Shown here piece after piece: positions 1-9,590 of a stretch of 64,000 nucleotides of DNA; positions within the stretch are counted from its first letter, which is position 1; every line of letters begins with the position of its first letter. The DNA comes from F23-D06 sp963620035. GTDB lineage: Bacteria; Bacteroidota; Bacteroidia; Bacteroidales; WCHB1-69. The stretch spans positions 1-64,000 of the forward strand of contig CAVEXN010000010.1 of assembly GCA_963620035.1 (NCBI GenBank), read 5' to 3'. Under the pieces are notes generated by a model. That model made no database searches and was not told where the DNA came from. It worked only from the letters and a program-made list of their open reading frames with translations. The translations under genes were made by a program, and so were the position numbers.

Positions 1-3000
1 CGGGGTCTCCGCCCGTGGTATCGACGCAGGAAACCTGCAAGGCAAAGCCGGAATAGGTGGTGCTGTAGTCAGAATAGAAGTACAGCGTAATAGAGCCCGT
101 GGTAGAGGTACACTCCGGTATCGTGCCGCTTGAGTTGCCCATCGTGGAGAAGAGTTGTGTGCCGGTGTTGTCAGAACCGTCGTAGATGTTCAAGTAGTCA
201 TAATAGCCCTCGGTGGCGAAGTTACCGATACCCTGCACCTTGACCACGTTGCCCGGGGTGGCGGGATTGATCACGACGGTGCCGCTGCAGTTGTTGGAGT
301 AGTTGCCCATGGCACCGCCGTCATCGTATATGATGCCGTCGCACAAGGTCAGCGTAACAGAACCGCCGGTGGGCATATTGTAGCTGCCGGGCGTTGCGGT
401 GACCGGACCGCGCCAATTGCTGACATCGCCCGCACCGCAGTCGGCCTGCACGTAGAAGTCGAATGCCGTGGTCGAGAGTCCCGTGACCGTAAACGGGTTT
501 CCAGCAACGGACACCGTAGTGCCGGTGCCCTGCGTGAAGCCCTGCGGACCATACTCGATGTTCCAGGCCGTGGCCGTGCCCGTTTCAGTCCAACTCAGGT
601 CAACGGAACTGCCGGTGACGTTGGCAACAGTCAGTGCAGCGGGTCGCGGACAGGTCGGGATGGCTTCCACATAGATGTCATCGAGACTGATGTAGTACGA
701 GTTGTACGAGCCGCCGTTGAATCTGAACGCTATGTGGCTGTTGCCCGCACCGAATGCCGGCACGCCGGAGAAGACCTGCTCTATTTCCGTGATGTCGGTA
801 GTCGGCGTACACTGGTGCAAAGACACAAAGGTTGAGGCATCGTTGGGGTTTGTCACATAGCCCACCTCCAGGTTTCCGGCGTACGAAGAGGATTCGTTCC
901 GGTACTTGAATGTCAGCTGCAGCGTGTTGATGTCCACATTGAAGACAGGCAGCGCCACCACCGCCGGTGTCGTTGTATGGGTCTTGATTATAAGTGCGTT
1001 TCCAGATGATGCTGCATATGAAGAAGACGAAAGGAAAGCCTGCGGATAGGATGAGGACGAGGAGGTAATGTTCAAAAACGTCCAGCACGAGGGCAGATCC
1101 ACGGCAGGATAACTGTTCGGGGCTGAGGTATATACCGCTATGCCGCCGGTATAGCTGTTGAAATCCTCGGAATAAGGGATGCTGAGAATACCACATTCGG
1201 TTCTGAAAGAAGCGTAAACATAGCTGCTCTCGTCGCCGCTTCCGCAAACGGAACGCATCCTGACCTGATACGGCGTGTTGGAGGTAAGGCCTGTAATCTG
1301 CACGGAATAACCCATGGGATTGGGCACGGAAGTCCATGTAGAGTCTCCCTGAACGGTGTAATCCATTTCCCAAGCAGTCTCCTGATAGCCGGCAACCCAG
1401 ACGATGTCCGCGGTGGTTTCACCCACGGCGGCAACATACATGTTGGGTGCGATGCAGGTCACGCTGCTGTCGCAGTCGCCGCCGAAGCGCACGTTGTTTC
1501 GCGTGCTCGTGTTTTCGGAGTAGCCGGAAGTGGGGACCGTGCCGATGCTGTATGGCGTATAGTCGTTGTAATCATATATCGAGCAGTTGGAGGGACCGTC
1601 ATGTACTTTGAACATATTGGAATATTCGTAGGAACCGGTCTGGTCGATCACAATCAGCGCCAGATTGTCTGTTCCGTTGTATTGGAATGGTGTAGAGAAA
1701 TTGAATGTGTTCCAGCCTGTCGTGAAATTGGTCTGGCCTGAATAAACCAGTTGGGCAGAAGTGGCCGTCAGCCAGTTGGAAATGCTGCTTTCAGAAGTGT
1801 GCATCAGATAGACATGGAAGGTACGGATGGGGGCATTGACCTCATCCACCTCGAATGATACGGAACGCAAGGTGGCAGGACCGCCGAGTTCAGAGGCAAG
1901 ATACAACTGCTGGCTGTACGAATAGCACCAGTTGCTGTAACTCGGGAAGAAAGCGCTGGTGCCGTTGCCGTTGCCAACTGATACGGTACCGCCGGCAAGA
2001 CACTGTGTTGTGAACGTAGCCGTCTCGTAAGCACTCTCACTGTCTTCGCAGTTGGTCTTGACGCGGATGATGTAGTTGGTTTGCGGATCGAGATTGCCGA
2101 GCAAGTACCGGTTGTTCGTGATGTTGTTGTCAGCCACAATCCAGTTGGCGTCGTCCTCGGCATATTCGAGCGTGAAGTGCGATAATGAGCCGATGGACCC
2201 CGTCTCCCACGAGACGTAAGCAGAGGTTCCGGTGATGTTTTGGATGTCGATGTTGCGCACGGGCGAGCATTGCGGCTGCAACTGTAGCACTACGTCATCA
2301 ACATAGCCGAAATTGCCCATATAGAATGTTGACGGTTTCGGCACCTTGATGGCGATGTACTGTCCGCCCCCTTGGTAACTGTTGAAATTAACCTCTACGG
2401 GAGAATAGTTCGGGTAAGAATTTACGGAAATAGTGTCCACCGGGACGAACGAGGATGCAAGAGAAGGGTTGGACATCACGCCGACCTGTATGTCGAAACT
2501 GTATCCGGAATATTGGCTTCTGGCATTGAACAGCAACTGCAGCGTATTTATCGGAAGTTGCAGCGTGTCTATTTCCGGCAAAACGGCATAAAGGTCGGAG
2601 CAGTCATCGTATCCGTACGTGTAGAAGTAAAGGGAGTTGGCGGGCGAGTTTGCCTCTCCTGACGAATACACCGTTGGGAAGATGGCATACGAGTCGGAGC
2701 CGGTGTTGATGCGCGACCAGCAGGCGGGCATCACGTTGCTGCCGTCATAGATGTTCGTTTCGCCCTGATAACTGTCAAAATTCTCGGTATAGGGCAGCGT
2801 TGCGATGGCGGCGCACCCTGTTCTGAAACGGTAGCGCTCCCACGAACTTTGGTCCGCGACCGAACAGGAGGCCTGAACATAGACCTCATACAACGTGTTG
2901 GCAACAAGGTCGTCGATGGTTACCGTATTGTCATTTGTGGTAAGCGGAAAATCTGTTTCTGTATCCACCGTGCCGGCAGGTCCAATGATGTAGTTCCAGG

Positions 3001-6000
3001 ATGTCTCGCTGCCGCCGGCCGTCCATGTTATGGTGGCGCTGTTTGACTGGATGCCGGTAGCATTGATATTCTCCACGTGCATACAACTGGGAATGTAATG
3101 GATAGAAATATCGTCAATATAGATGCTGTTGGAGAACCATGCCGGTATGCGGAACGCCACATGGCGTCCATCGCCTTCATAGTTTCTCGTGACGGCTTCG
3201 CCGTTCTCCCAGACATTGATGGCAGAGGGCGAAATCTGTCCGACCAGGACAAAGGTGGACGGGTCTTCCGCATCCGTCATGATACCTACTTGGATAAAAT
3301 GGGAACGTGATGTCTTGTAGGCGGCCAATGTTATCTGAAGACTGTCCATCTCAACGTTGTCATTCAGGCGCGGCGAGATGAGGTAGGCATACTTGGCATC
3401 GGAAGGGCAGTTGAAGAACAGCGACCTGGTGCCGGCATTGGCCTGTGTCTCGCTGATGGAGGGCGTAGCCGTAGAGGTGTTGTAGAGCCGAGACCAGCAT
3501 CCTGGGATTCCGCTGGCAACGGCTTCAAAGTCCTCTGTAAGCGGAAGGTCAACGGCATCACAAGGGGTATGGGCAGTGGCATAGACCCAAAGGCTGCTGT
3601 CGCCGGCGGCGCAGAGTGACTGAAGGCGAACTTCGTAGGTGACATCCGTAGCGAGGTTGCCGATGGTATGCGGAGAGGCCGTGACCGTTCCGGCACCGGT
3701 CCACACCGAGTCTCCCTCGAGGCGGTACTCGAGGTTCCATGAGGTCTCGCTGCCGTTGGCGACCCATGCCACCGAAACAGCGTCAGACTCCATTGCCGAA
3801 ATATAGACCATCGGCACCGGACATGATTGCGGCATCAACTGCCGGCACTTGAAGAACTTCACGTCATTGCGTTCCATCAACGAGAGTCCATCGGGCGGGT
3901 TCGCAGGGTCAAAATTCGAATAGTCGCCATAATTGTACAATGTCTTGTAATCATAGACGGAATGTGTGTTGAACATGTAAGACAAGTCGTTGTATCCATT
4001 TGAGTTGTCATCCACAATCAGCACAAGGTTGTCAGAACCGTTGTAGGAGAAATAGTTGTCAAAGTCAAATTTGTTCCAGCCCTGCGAGCAGTTAAGCGGA
4101 CCTTGGTACACCAATGTAGCCTCTGAAATAGGCGTCCAGTCTGTCGAATTGGCAAAAGTATTGGTGCTGCGGTGGGCCAGATAGATGCTCACATCGTTCT
4201 TGTTGGTCATGGGCGAAGAATAACTGTATTCAAAAGCAATAGCCGTAAGAACCGTAGGCGTATGGGCAGGATCTATCTCGTCGGCGGTGAAGATCTGCTG
4301 CGAATAGGTGTATCTGTAGAAATTGTTGACCGGAATCTGGTAAGAGGTACCGGTGCTAGTGCCTGTAATCTCATTTGCAACGGTGTCCGGTTGCGTACAT
4401 TCAACAAAACTCAACGTAGTGAACTGTGTGGTCAGCGTGTCGGCAGAGCCTTCAGCGCAGTTTGAATAGAGTTTCACCTGATACTGCGTGCCTTGGGTCA
4501 GACCGGTAAGCATTTGTGAAGTGCCATGCACGGTTAGTTCCGTCGGTGTCTGCCCGGCTACCCCGTATGCCAACGTATAGTTTTGCGCACCATATTGGGC
4601 GGCATTCCACGAAACAGTGGCTGCCGTGCCCGTCACATTCGATATGGTCAGACGACTTGGTGCGGAACAATCCGGGGCATTGTCGACTTTCACATTCTTA
4701 AGATAAACCCCATTCAAGATCGATGCCCCTATGCGAGGTGCATAGAAAGCAATGTGAACAGGCTGCATATAGGCTTGCGGCAGCGTGATATGCTCCGACT
4801 GGAAAACCTCTTGGGCAACAAAGTCGGCAGGATAGTAAGACTTCAGGATTGTCAGCGTGCCGAGGTCTGACGGGTCTGTCATGACACCCACATCGAGGCG
4901 GCCGGAGGTGGCGGCATCCTTGGCGATTTCAAAACTGACGGCCAGCGTATTGGCGGCAAAGGCGGACAGGTCGAGCGCCTGCGTTGCAGCAAGAGCATAG
5001 ACGGTATCCATCGAGTTGAGTTCCAACTGGTAGTCGTCGTTAATATAGGGATAATTGTCAGAGGGGCTGTTGGTCATGTGTGTCCAGCAATAGGGGAAAG
5101 CGTCATTCTCGCCGGCGCCGTAATTCCGGAAATTCTCCGTATAAGGAACACCGATATGAGGGGTGCAGAGCGTCCTGAATGATACCTTCACCCAACCGCT
5201 CCGGTCGGCGTCGGAGCATACCGTTCTCACATAGACATCATAGTCGGTATTGTCCTGAAGGGTTGTGAACGTATATGTCGTGTCAAAAACCGGAACTGAC
5301 GTGCCGCTGCTGACGGCATAGCCGGAGGGAACAGCCACCACTTCCCAACTGTTGTCGCTTTCAGAATGTCTGCTCCAGGAAAGCGTGACACCCGAGGAAG
5401 TTATATCGGACAGTCGTGTACGGACCGGTTTGTAGCAAGAAGGCTCGGGACCGAAGCAGAACTTCATGTTGCTGCGTTTGTAAGTCAACGTGCCGCTTGT
5501 GCCGAGATTGTAAATGCTGAACGGCGAACCGTCTTGCTGGGCATAAAGTGTCTGGCGGACATCCGTGGTATGGGTATAGAACCTTGTCTGATAGCCAATG
5601 TATGTGCCGTTGTTGTTCAGGATGGCTACGACCACATTGCTGCTGCCGTCCCACTCGAAATACTGGTCAAAGTCAACCGTCACATTGTTGGAGTCGGCAT
5701 TGGTGCAATAGATTGAGCCGTTAAAGACCTCGGTGAGTTCACCGGCCGGAATCCAGGAGTTGTTGTTGGCAAACGCCGAATCGGAGACATTGGCCATATA
5801 GACGGTCATGTTGTTCAACGTGCAGGGCGAGTTGTAGAAATACTGGAACGTTATAGAGGCGATGGTACCGCCATTCGCCCCGATTTCCGAAGCCTTGAAG
5901 ATCTGCTGGCTGTATGAATAATCGAAGTAAGTGGAAAACGGCAGCGTGTTGACCATTTCGGTGCCGTTGCCCACCATCGGGTAGCATGTAGGCTGGGCGG

Positions 6001-6826
6001 GGATATCGGCGCAAGCCGTCGGCGAGTCGCCCGTGGCAGTGCCGCATACTGACTGAACCATATAGCAACAATGCTGCTGCGGCGTCACGGTAGAGTCGGT
6101 GTAGAAATGGTCCGTCACCGGGGCAAGGTTCAGCTGCACATTGTCGCGGAACACATTGAAGCCCGAGATGCTGCATGCGTCGATGAAATGGCACTGCAGC
6201 ACAAGGCCGGGCGTCCGGGTCTCGTTGTAGATGTACCACGCCTTCCATTGCTGGGATGCATCTATGATGCCGATATTGGTACAACCTGCAACCGCATTGT
6301 CATAGCCGTATCCGAACGGAGAGTCGTACGAAGACGTCGTTGTAACCTCAAAGGCCACCCACAATTCCTCGGTGCCGGTCACCGACACGGGAGCATTAAG
6401 CGTAATCTCGTTCAGCCTTCTTTCCGTGATCGAAGAGGCGGGGATTTGCTGCGTATGGACCAACGTGCCCGGGGTGAACACCGTATCATCGGTCACTGAA
6501 CCGCCCGTATAAACCTTGAGCGTAAAGTCTATGGCATTACAGGGATAAAAAGAAACGGAACGCAGCCTTTTGCCGGCATATCGTTGCATCGTATCCGCAG
6601 GATAGCGGACACCCATGGTAAAAGTCCCCGCACCTATGCCGATGCGATTGTAGTAGGAGACCCCATAGTCGAGCGTCATAGGATTGTTCAGCAACGGGGA
6701 CCGCCAAGAGACCTTGGCCTTTCGCCACGTCGCACTTGCTTGCACGTCTGTCGGTGCATCGCATTGCGCCACCGCCACTAAAGAGGTCAGGAACAGCGCA
6801 ATGGCAGATAGTAAAATCTTTTTCAT
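1..6826 (-). CDS. Giant secreted modular Fn3/MAM-like/CUB-like protein, 3' end outside window
   Basis: One reading frame stays open from ATG at 6826 to the window edge (at least 2275 codons). The N-terminus is a signal peptide (MKKILLSAIALF..., cleavage near residue 21 after VAVAQ). The rest is a chain of beta-sandwich modules. A YSQQIF-type module occurs near residues 300, 840 and 1635. A MAM-like module opening with PYTENF or a variant occurs near 560, 1093, 1343 and 1884. Fn3-like stretches of the type 'xxVTWxxxxxxxxWxxEY' lie between them. A CUB-like domain spans about 2156-2265 and contains a YYDYLNIYDG motif. Such proteins in Bacteroidales are usually type IX secretion cargo with a C-terminal sorting domain; that part is not visible here. 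Likely an exported adhesin or matrix protein, exact role unknown. It has its own promoter at 6989-6996. Confidence 0.85.
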   Translation of the reverse strand, partial: MKKILLSAIALFLTSLVAVAQCDAPTDVQASATWRKAKVSWRSPLLNNPMTLDYGVSYYNRIGIGAGTFTMGVRYPADTMQRYAGKRLRSVSFYPCNAIDFTLKVYTGGSVTDDTVFTPGTLVHTQQIPASSITERRLNEITLNAPVSVTGTEELWVAFEVTTTSSYDSPFGYGYDNAVAGCTNIGIIDASQQWKAWYIYNETRTPGLVLQCHFIDACSISGFNVFRDNVQLNLAPVTDHFYTDSTVTPQQHCCYMVQSVCGTATGDSPTACADIPAQPTCYPMVGNGTEMVNTLPFSTYFDYSYSQQIFKASEIGANGGTIASITFQYFYNSPCTLNNMTVYMANVSDSAFANNNSWIPAGELTEVFNGSIYCTNADSNNVTVDFDQYFEWDGSSNVVVAILNNNGTYIGYQTRFYTHTTDVRQTLYAQQDGSPFSIYNLGTSGTLTYKRSNMKFCFGPEPSCYKPVRTRLSDITSSGVTLSWSRHSESDNSWEVVAVPSGYAVSSGTSVPVFDTTYTFTTLQDNTDYDVYVRTVCSDADRSGWVKVSFRTLCTPHIGVPYTENFRNYGAGENDAFPYCWTHMTNSPSDNYPYINDDYQLELNSMDTVYALAATQALDLSAFAANTLAVSFEIAKDAATSGRLDVGVMTDPSDLGTLTILKSYYPADFVAQEVFQSEHITLPQAYMQPVHIAFYAPRIGASILNGVYLKNVKVDNAPDCSAPSRLTISNVTGTAATVSWNAAQYGAQNYTLAYGVAGQTPTELTVHGTSQMLTGLTQGTQYQVKLYSNCAEGSADTLTTQFTTLSFVECTQPDTVANEITGTSTGTSYQIPVNNFYRYTYSQQIFTADEIDPAHTPTVLTAIAFEYSYSSPMTNKNDVSIYLAHRSTNTFANSTDWTPISEATLVYQGPLNCSQGWNKFDFDNYFSYNGSDNLVLIVDDNSNGYNDLSYMFNTHSVYDYKTLYNYGDYSNFDPANPPDGLSLMERNDVKFFKCRQLMPQSCPVPMVYISAMESDAVSVAWVANGSETSWNLEYRLEGDSVWTGAGTVTASPHTIGNLATDVTYEVRLQSLCAAGDSSLWVYATAHTPCDAVDLPLTEDFEAVASGIPGCWSRLYNTSTATPSISETQANAGTRSLFFNCPSDAKYAYLISPRLNDNVEMDSLQITLAAYKTSRSHFIQVGIMTDAEDPSTFVLVGQISPSAINVWENGEAVTRNYEGDGRHVAFRIPAWFSNSIYIDDISIHYIPSCMHVENINATGIQSNSATITWTAGGSETSWNYIIGPAGTVDTETDFPLTTNDNTVTIDDLVANTLYEVYVQASCSVADQSSWERYRFRTGCAAIATLPYTENFDSYQGETNIYDGSNVMPACWSRINTGSDSYAIFPTVYSSGEANSPANSLYFYTYGYDDCSDLYAVLPEIDTLQLPINTLQLLFNARSQYSGYSFDIQVGVMSNPSLASSFVPVDTISVNSYPNYSPVEVNFNSYQGGGQYIAIKVPKPSTFYMGNFGYVDDVVLQLQPQCSPVRNIDIQNITGTSAYVSWETGSIGSLSHFTLEYAEDDANWIVADNNITNNRYLLGNLDPQTNYIIRVKTNCEDSESAYETATFTTQCLAGGTVSVGNGNGTSAFFPSYSNWCYSYSQQLYLASELGGPATLRSVSFEVDEVNAPIRTFHVYLMHTSESSISNWLTATSAQLVYSGQTNFTTGWNTFNFSTPFQYNGTDNLALIVIDQTGSYEYSNMFKVHDGPSNCSIYDYNDYTPYSIGTVPTSGYSENTSTRNNVRFGGDCDSSVTCIAPNMYVAAVGETTADIVWVAGYQETAWEMDYTVQGDSTWTSVPNPMGYSVQITGLTSNTPYQVRMRSVCGSGDESSYVYASFRTECGILSIPYSEDFNSYTGGIAVYTSAPNSYPAVDLPSCWTFLNITSSSSSYPQAFLSSSSYAASSGNALIIKTHTTTPAVVALPVFNVDINTLQLTFKYRNESSSYAGNLEVGYVTNPNDASTFVSLHQCTPTTDITEIEQVFSGVPAFGAGNSHIAFRFNGGSYNSYYISLDDIYVEAIPTCPRPAALTVANVTGSSVDLSWTETGTATAWNIEYGPQGFTQGTGTTVSVAGNPFTVTGLSTTAFDFYVQADCGAGDVSNWRGPVTATPGSYNMPTGGSVTLTLCDGIIYDDGGAMGNYSNNCSGTVVINPATPGNVVKVQGIGNFATEGYYDYLNIYDGSDNTGTQLFSTMGNSSGTIPECTSTTGSITLYFYSDYSTTYSGFALQVSCVDTTGGDP

Positions 6827-6897
6827 AAGCACTATTTGTTTAATTTGAAAAAAAGGAAATATGTTTTTCTGAAACATCTCAATTCCAAAAGAACGGG

Positions 6898-6918
6898 CCG
6901 TCCGCGCATCAAGGACGG
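6898..6918 (-). promoter_or_regulatory. Small hairpin in the leader of the giant protein gene
   Basis: CCGTCC (6898-6903) and GGACGG (6913-6918) form a 6-bp stem with a 9-nt loop, inside the roughly 160-nt untranslated leader. There is no T-tract after it, so it does not look like a terminator. Role unknown. Confidence 0.3.
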
Positions 6919-6988
6919 AGTCTTCTCTGATGAGTGCTGTATGAGTAAATGCAGGAGAAAAGTAATTATGAGCTGAAAAAAGACGGTG

Positions 6989-6996
6989 CAAATATA
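6989..6996 (-). promoter_or_regulatory. Bacteroidetes -7 box for giant protein gene
   Basis: TATATTTG followed by C on the minus strand matches the TAnnTTTG consensus of the Bacteroidetes primary sigma factor. It lies about 163 nt upstream of the start at 6826. No TTTG at the usual -33 spacing is seen. Confidence 0.6.
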
Positions 6997-7025
6997 GCAA
7001 TTATTTTCCGCAGATGCTTGTTTTC

Positions 7026-7065
7026 AAAAAAAGAGGGCAAGGCGACCGAAGTCTGCCCTGCCCTC
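7026..7065 (-). terminator. Rho-independent terminator of the 4-hydroxybutyrate operon
   Basis: On the minus strand GAGGGCA (7065-7059) pairs with TGCCCTC (7039-7033), and a run of seven T follows (A-run 7026-7032 on the plus strand). It begins about 24 nt after the sucD stop codon and ends before the next promoter at 6989-6996. Confidence 0.75.
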
Positions 7066-7088
7066 CTATAGATGATGCAACAGAACAA

Positions 7089-8456
7089 TTATTGCCAGAT
7101 CTCTGCGTCTGACGGCATGTGGATTCTCGTTGACAGAGGGGCCACACGCGTGATGTTAAGCAGATGCTTGTAAGTGAAGTTTTCAGAAATGGAGTTGTGT
7201 CCCCAACTGCCGCAGCCCAACGTGTTGGTCACAGGCAGGCCGTTCTGGATGGAACCGCCGGCGGTAGTGGCACAGATGGCATTGACGATGACACGGGAAA
7301 CGGACAGTTCTGAACCAGCCTTAACGATGTTGGCCTGGCTGTTGGAGTGGATGCCTGCCGTGTGGCCGTTGCCCTCGAAGGAGAGGTTGGTCTGGGCAAT
7401 TTCGATAGCCTGGTCGAAATACTTGTACGGGAATGCACCCATCACCGGACACATCTTCTCCTTGCTGATGGGGTCGTCGGGACCGAACTTGCCGTTTGAC
7501 TCAACCACAAGGATGCGGGTGCCTTCAGGAACGGAAATGCCGGCCTTGTCGGCAATCATCTTGGCAGACTGGCCCACAACATCGCGTGCTGTGTGTCCGT
7601 CTTGGAAGATAGCGTTGAGGATCTTCTCCCGCTCCTCCTTGGTTGCGATGTATGCGCCGTGCTGACGGAATGCAGCCATCACAACGTCGCGGTCTTCTTC
7701 GGGATAGATGAAACTCTGTTCGCCGGAGCAGATGATACCGTTGTCGAAAGAACGGCCGGTCACGATTTTCCCTGCGGCCAGGTCGTATTCAATGTTGCGG
7801 TCAAGGATGACCTGGACATTGCCGGCGCCCACGCCGAACGAGGGCCTTCCGGAAGAGTAAGCGGACTTCACCATAGACATGCCGCCGGTAGCCACCGTGA
7901 CATCGCAAAGTTCCATCAAGGCTTTCGTCTTCTCGATGGAAGGACTTTCGACAATCTGCACCATGCCCTCGGGTACATCCATGCACTTGATGGCATCGAG
8001 AATCGTCTGCACGGCCAGCGTGGAGCACTTCACGGATTTAGGATGCGGCGAGATGATGATGGCGTTCTTGGTCTTGAGCGCGAAGGCGATCTTCGACATC
8101 GGCGTGACGATAGGGTTCGTCATCGGCGTGACGCCTGCCACGACACCGATCGGCTTTGCTATTTCGATAAGACCTGTCGTGTCGTTGATGCTCAAGATAC
8201 CCATTGACTTTTTGAATCTGAGGTCAAGCCAGACACCCTTTGCTTTGTTTCTGTTCTTCGAGACCTTGTCTTCATAAACGCCCATTTTGGTTTCGTCTAT
8301 AGCGGCACGGGCGAGCGGTTCTGCATTGTTGTAAATGGAGTGTGTCAATAGTTTGACGGCAGTGTCAACATCTTCCTGATCGAAATGCGATGCATACAAA
8401 GCCTGCGCCGCTCTGGCTTTTTCAACCATTTTCTGGATTTCCTCGAAAACTTCCAT
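7089..8456 (-). CDS. sucD: CoA-acylating succinate semialdehyde dehydrogenase
   Basis: Reduces succinyl-CoA to succinate semialdehyde with NAD(P)H in the cytosol, the first step of the 4-hydroxybutyrate branch. At 455 residues it has the length of the Porphyromonas and Clostridium enzymes. It shows the aldehyde dehydrogenase fold: an Asn/Pro-rich cofactor segment near 107-117 (GVTPMTNPIV), GGMSMVKSAY near 191-200, and the catalytic cysteine C243 in DNGIICSGEQS. It is the last gene of the abfD-abfT-4hbD-sucD operon, 6 bp after 4hbD, and is followed by a clear terminator. The symbol follows Porphyromonas usage; this is not the succinyl-CoA ligase alpha subunit, which has the same symbol. The identity rests on sequence and on its partner genes. 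Confidence 0.93.
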   Translation of the reverse strand: MEVFEEIQKMVEKARAAQALYASHFDQEDVDTAVKLLTHSIYNNAEPLARAAIDETKMGVYEDKVSKNRNKAKGVWLDLRFKKSMGILSINDTTGLIEIAKPIGVVAGVTPMTNPIVTPMSKIAFALKTKNAIIISPHPKSVKCSTLAVQTILDAIKCMDVPEGMVQIVESPSIEKTKALMELCDVTVATGGMSMVKSAYSSGRPSFGVGAGNVQVILDRNIEYDLAAGKIVTGRSFDNGIICSGEQSFIYPEEDRDVVMAAFRQHGAYIATKEEREKILNAIFQDGHTARDVVGQSAKMIADKAGISVPEGTRILVVESNGKFGPDDPISKEKMCPVMGAFPYKYFDQAIEIAQTNLSFEGNGHTAGIHSNSQANIVKAGSELSVSRVIVNAICATTAGGSIQNGLPVTNTLGCGSWGHNSISENFTYKHLLNITRVAPLSTRIHMPSDAEIWQ

Positions 8457-8462
8457 AAAAAA

Positions 8463-9590
8463 TTAAAATAACAATGAATAAATGCTTTTTATTTCTTCTA
8501 CTGACATCGGAACATAATTGTTCTTCAGCAGTCTCTGTTGTGTTTCAACAACACTGTGGGCGAAACTGTCCGTTTCCGGCTCTTTCATTCCGAACTCGTG
8601 GAGCGGGCGTCTGGAGACCAGATTGTCGAGCAGTTCGGCGAGTTTGGTGTATATCACCTCATAAGAGGCATCTTCGTTCAAGTGGAGTTCCTTGGCCAGC
8701 AGGGCATTGAGTCCCTTTATGCAGCCGTCAGGGTTTCGTTTGTTGTAGAACCTGAACACTTCCGTAAAGAACTGGTAGTTGGCCTCGCCGTGAGGTACGT
8801 GATAATTGGCTCCGAGCGGATATGACATGGCGTGTACGGCGCCTACGCCGGCGTTTCCGAATGCTATTCCGGCAAAGTTCGCGGCCACTAACATGTCGTC
8901 GAAACGCTGCATGCGGTAATCTTCGCCGTTTTCAACGATGCCGCTGAACACATCGAGGATGATGTGGATGGCCTCGCGCGAGAAGAGGCGCGTGTAGGCG
9001 CTTGCCTTAGGCGAAACGTATGATTCCGTGGCATGGATCAGGGCATCGATGGCGCTGAACGCATAGAACTTGAACGGCAGACCCTTCAGCAGTTCCGGAA
9101 TAAGGACGGCATCGTCGGCGATGATGGCATCGTCGGCAAGTCCCATTTTGGTGTGCTTTGAGCGAATCTCTGCGATCGAGATGTTGGTGACCTCGCTGCC
9201 TGTGCCGCAAGTGGTGGGTACTATCAGCAGGGCTTTGTCTTTGACGATCGGGATCTTGCGCTCGAAAGCATCGGTAACGTTGTCAACGCCTTTCAAGGCG
9301 AAGACCTTAGAGATGTCGATGACCGTGCCGCCGCCGATGGCTATGACCCTCTTGCAGGCGAAGTCCTTCACGTCTTTGAGAATAGCGTTCATCATCTCGT
9401 CGGAGGGCTCGCCGCTGCCGTATTTGTCTTGCATCACAAAACGGCATGGCAACCCGAGCGCCTTCATAAATGGATCGTACAGGAAAGACTGCGTGACCAC
9501 CAAGTCGTTGGCGTCGAGACTGTATTCCTTTGCGAAATCGGCAAACGTGTCGCATTTTCCGATTCTTGTCTTCAAATCAAACACTTTCAT
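8463..9590 (-). CDS. 4hbD: NAD-dependent 4-hydroxybutyrate dehydrogenase
   Basis: Iron-type alcohol dehydrogenase of 375 residues that reduces succinate semialdehyde to 4-hydroxybutyrate. The nucleotide loop GGGTVID lies at 87-93 and the TTCGTGSEVTN segment at 126-136. The metal ligands fit the family spacing: D182, H186, H253 and H267 (D-x3-H and H-x13-H). The start codon overlaps the stop of abfT by 4 bp (ATGA), which points to coupled translation. The family alone would only say alcohol dehydrogenase; the substrate is assigned from sequence resemblance and from its place between the CoA-transferase and sucD. Confidence 0.92.
   Translation of the reverse strand: MKVFDLKTRIGKCDTFADFAKEYSLDANDLVVTQSFLYDPFMKALGLPCRFVMQDKYGSGEPSDEMMNAILKDVKDFACKRVIAIGGGTVIDISKVFALKGVDNVTDAFERKIPIVKDKALLIVPTTCGTGSEVTNISIAEIRSKHTKMGLADDAIIADDAVLIPELLKGLPFKFYAFSAIDALIHATESYVSPKASAYTRLFSREAIHIILDVFSGIVENGEDYRMQRFDDMLVAANFAGIAFGNAGVGAVHAMSYPLGANYHVPHGEANYQFFTEVFRFYNKRNPDGCIKGLNALLAKELHLNEDASYEVIYTKLAELLDNLVSRRPLHEFGMKEPETDSFAHSVVETQQRLLKNNYVPMSVEEIKSIYSLLF

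Noticed and set aside
7089..8456. Reading sucD as the succinyl-CoA ligase alpha subunit
   Set aside because: The sequence is an aldehyde dehydrogenase with a catalytic Cys, and the neighbours are 4-hydroxybutyrate genes.
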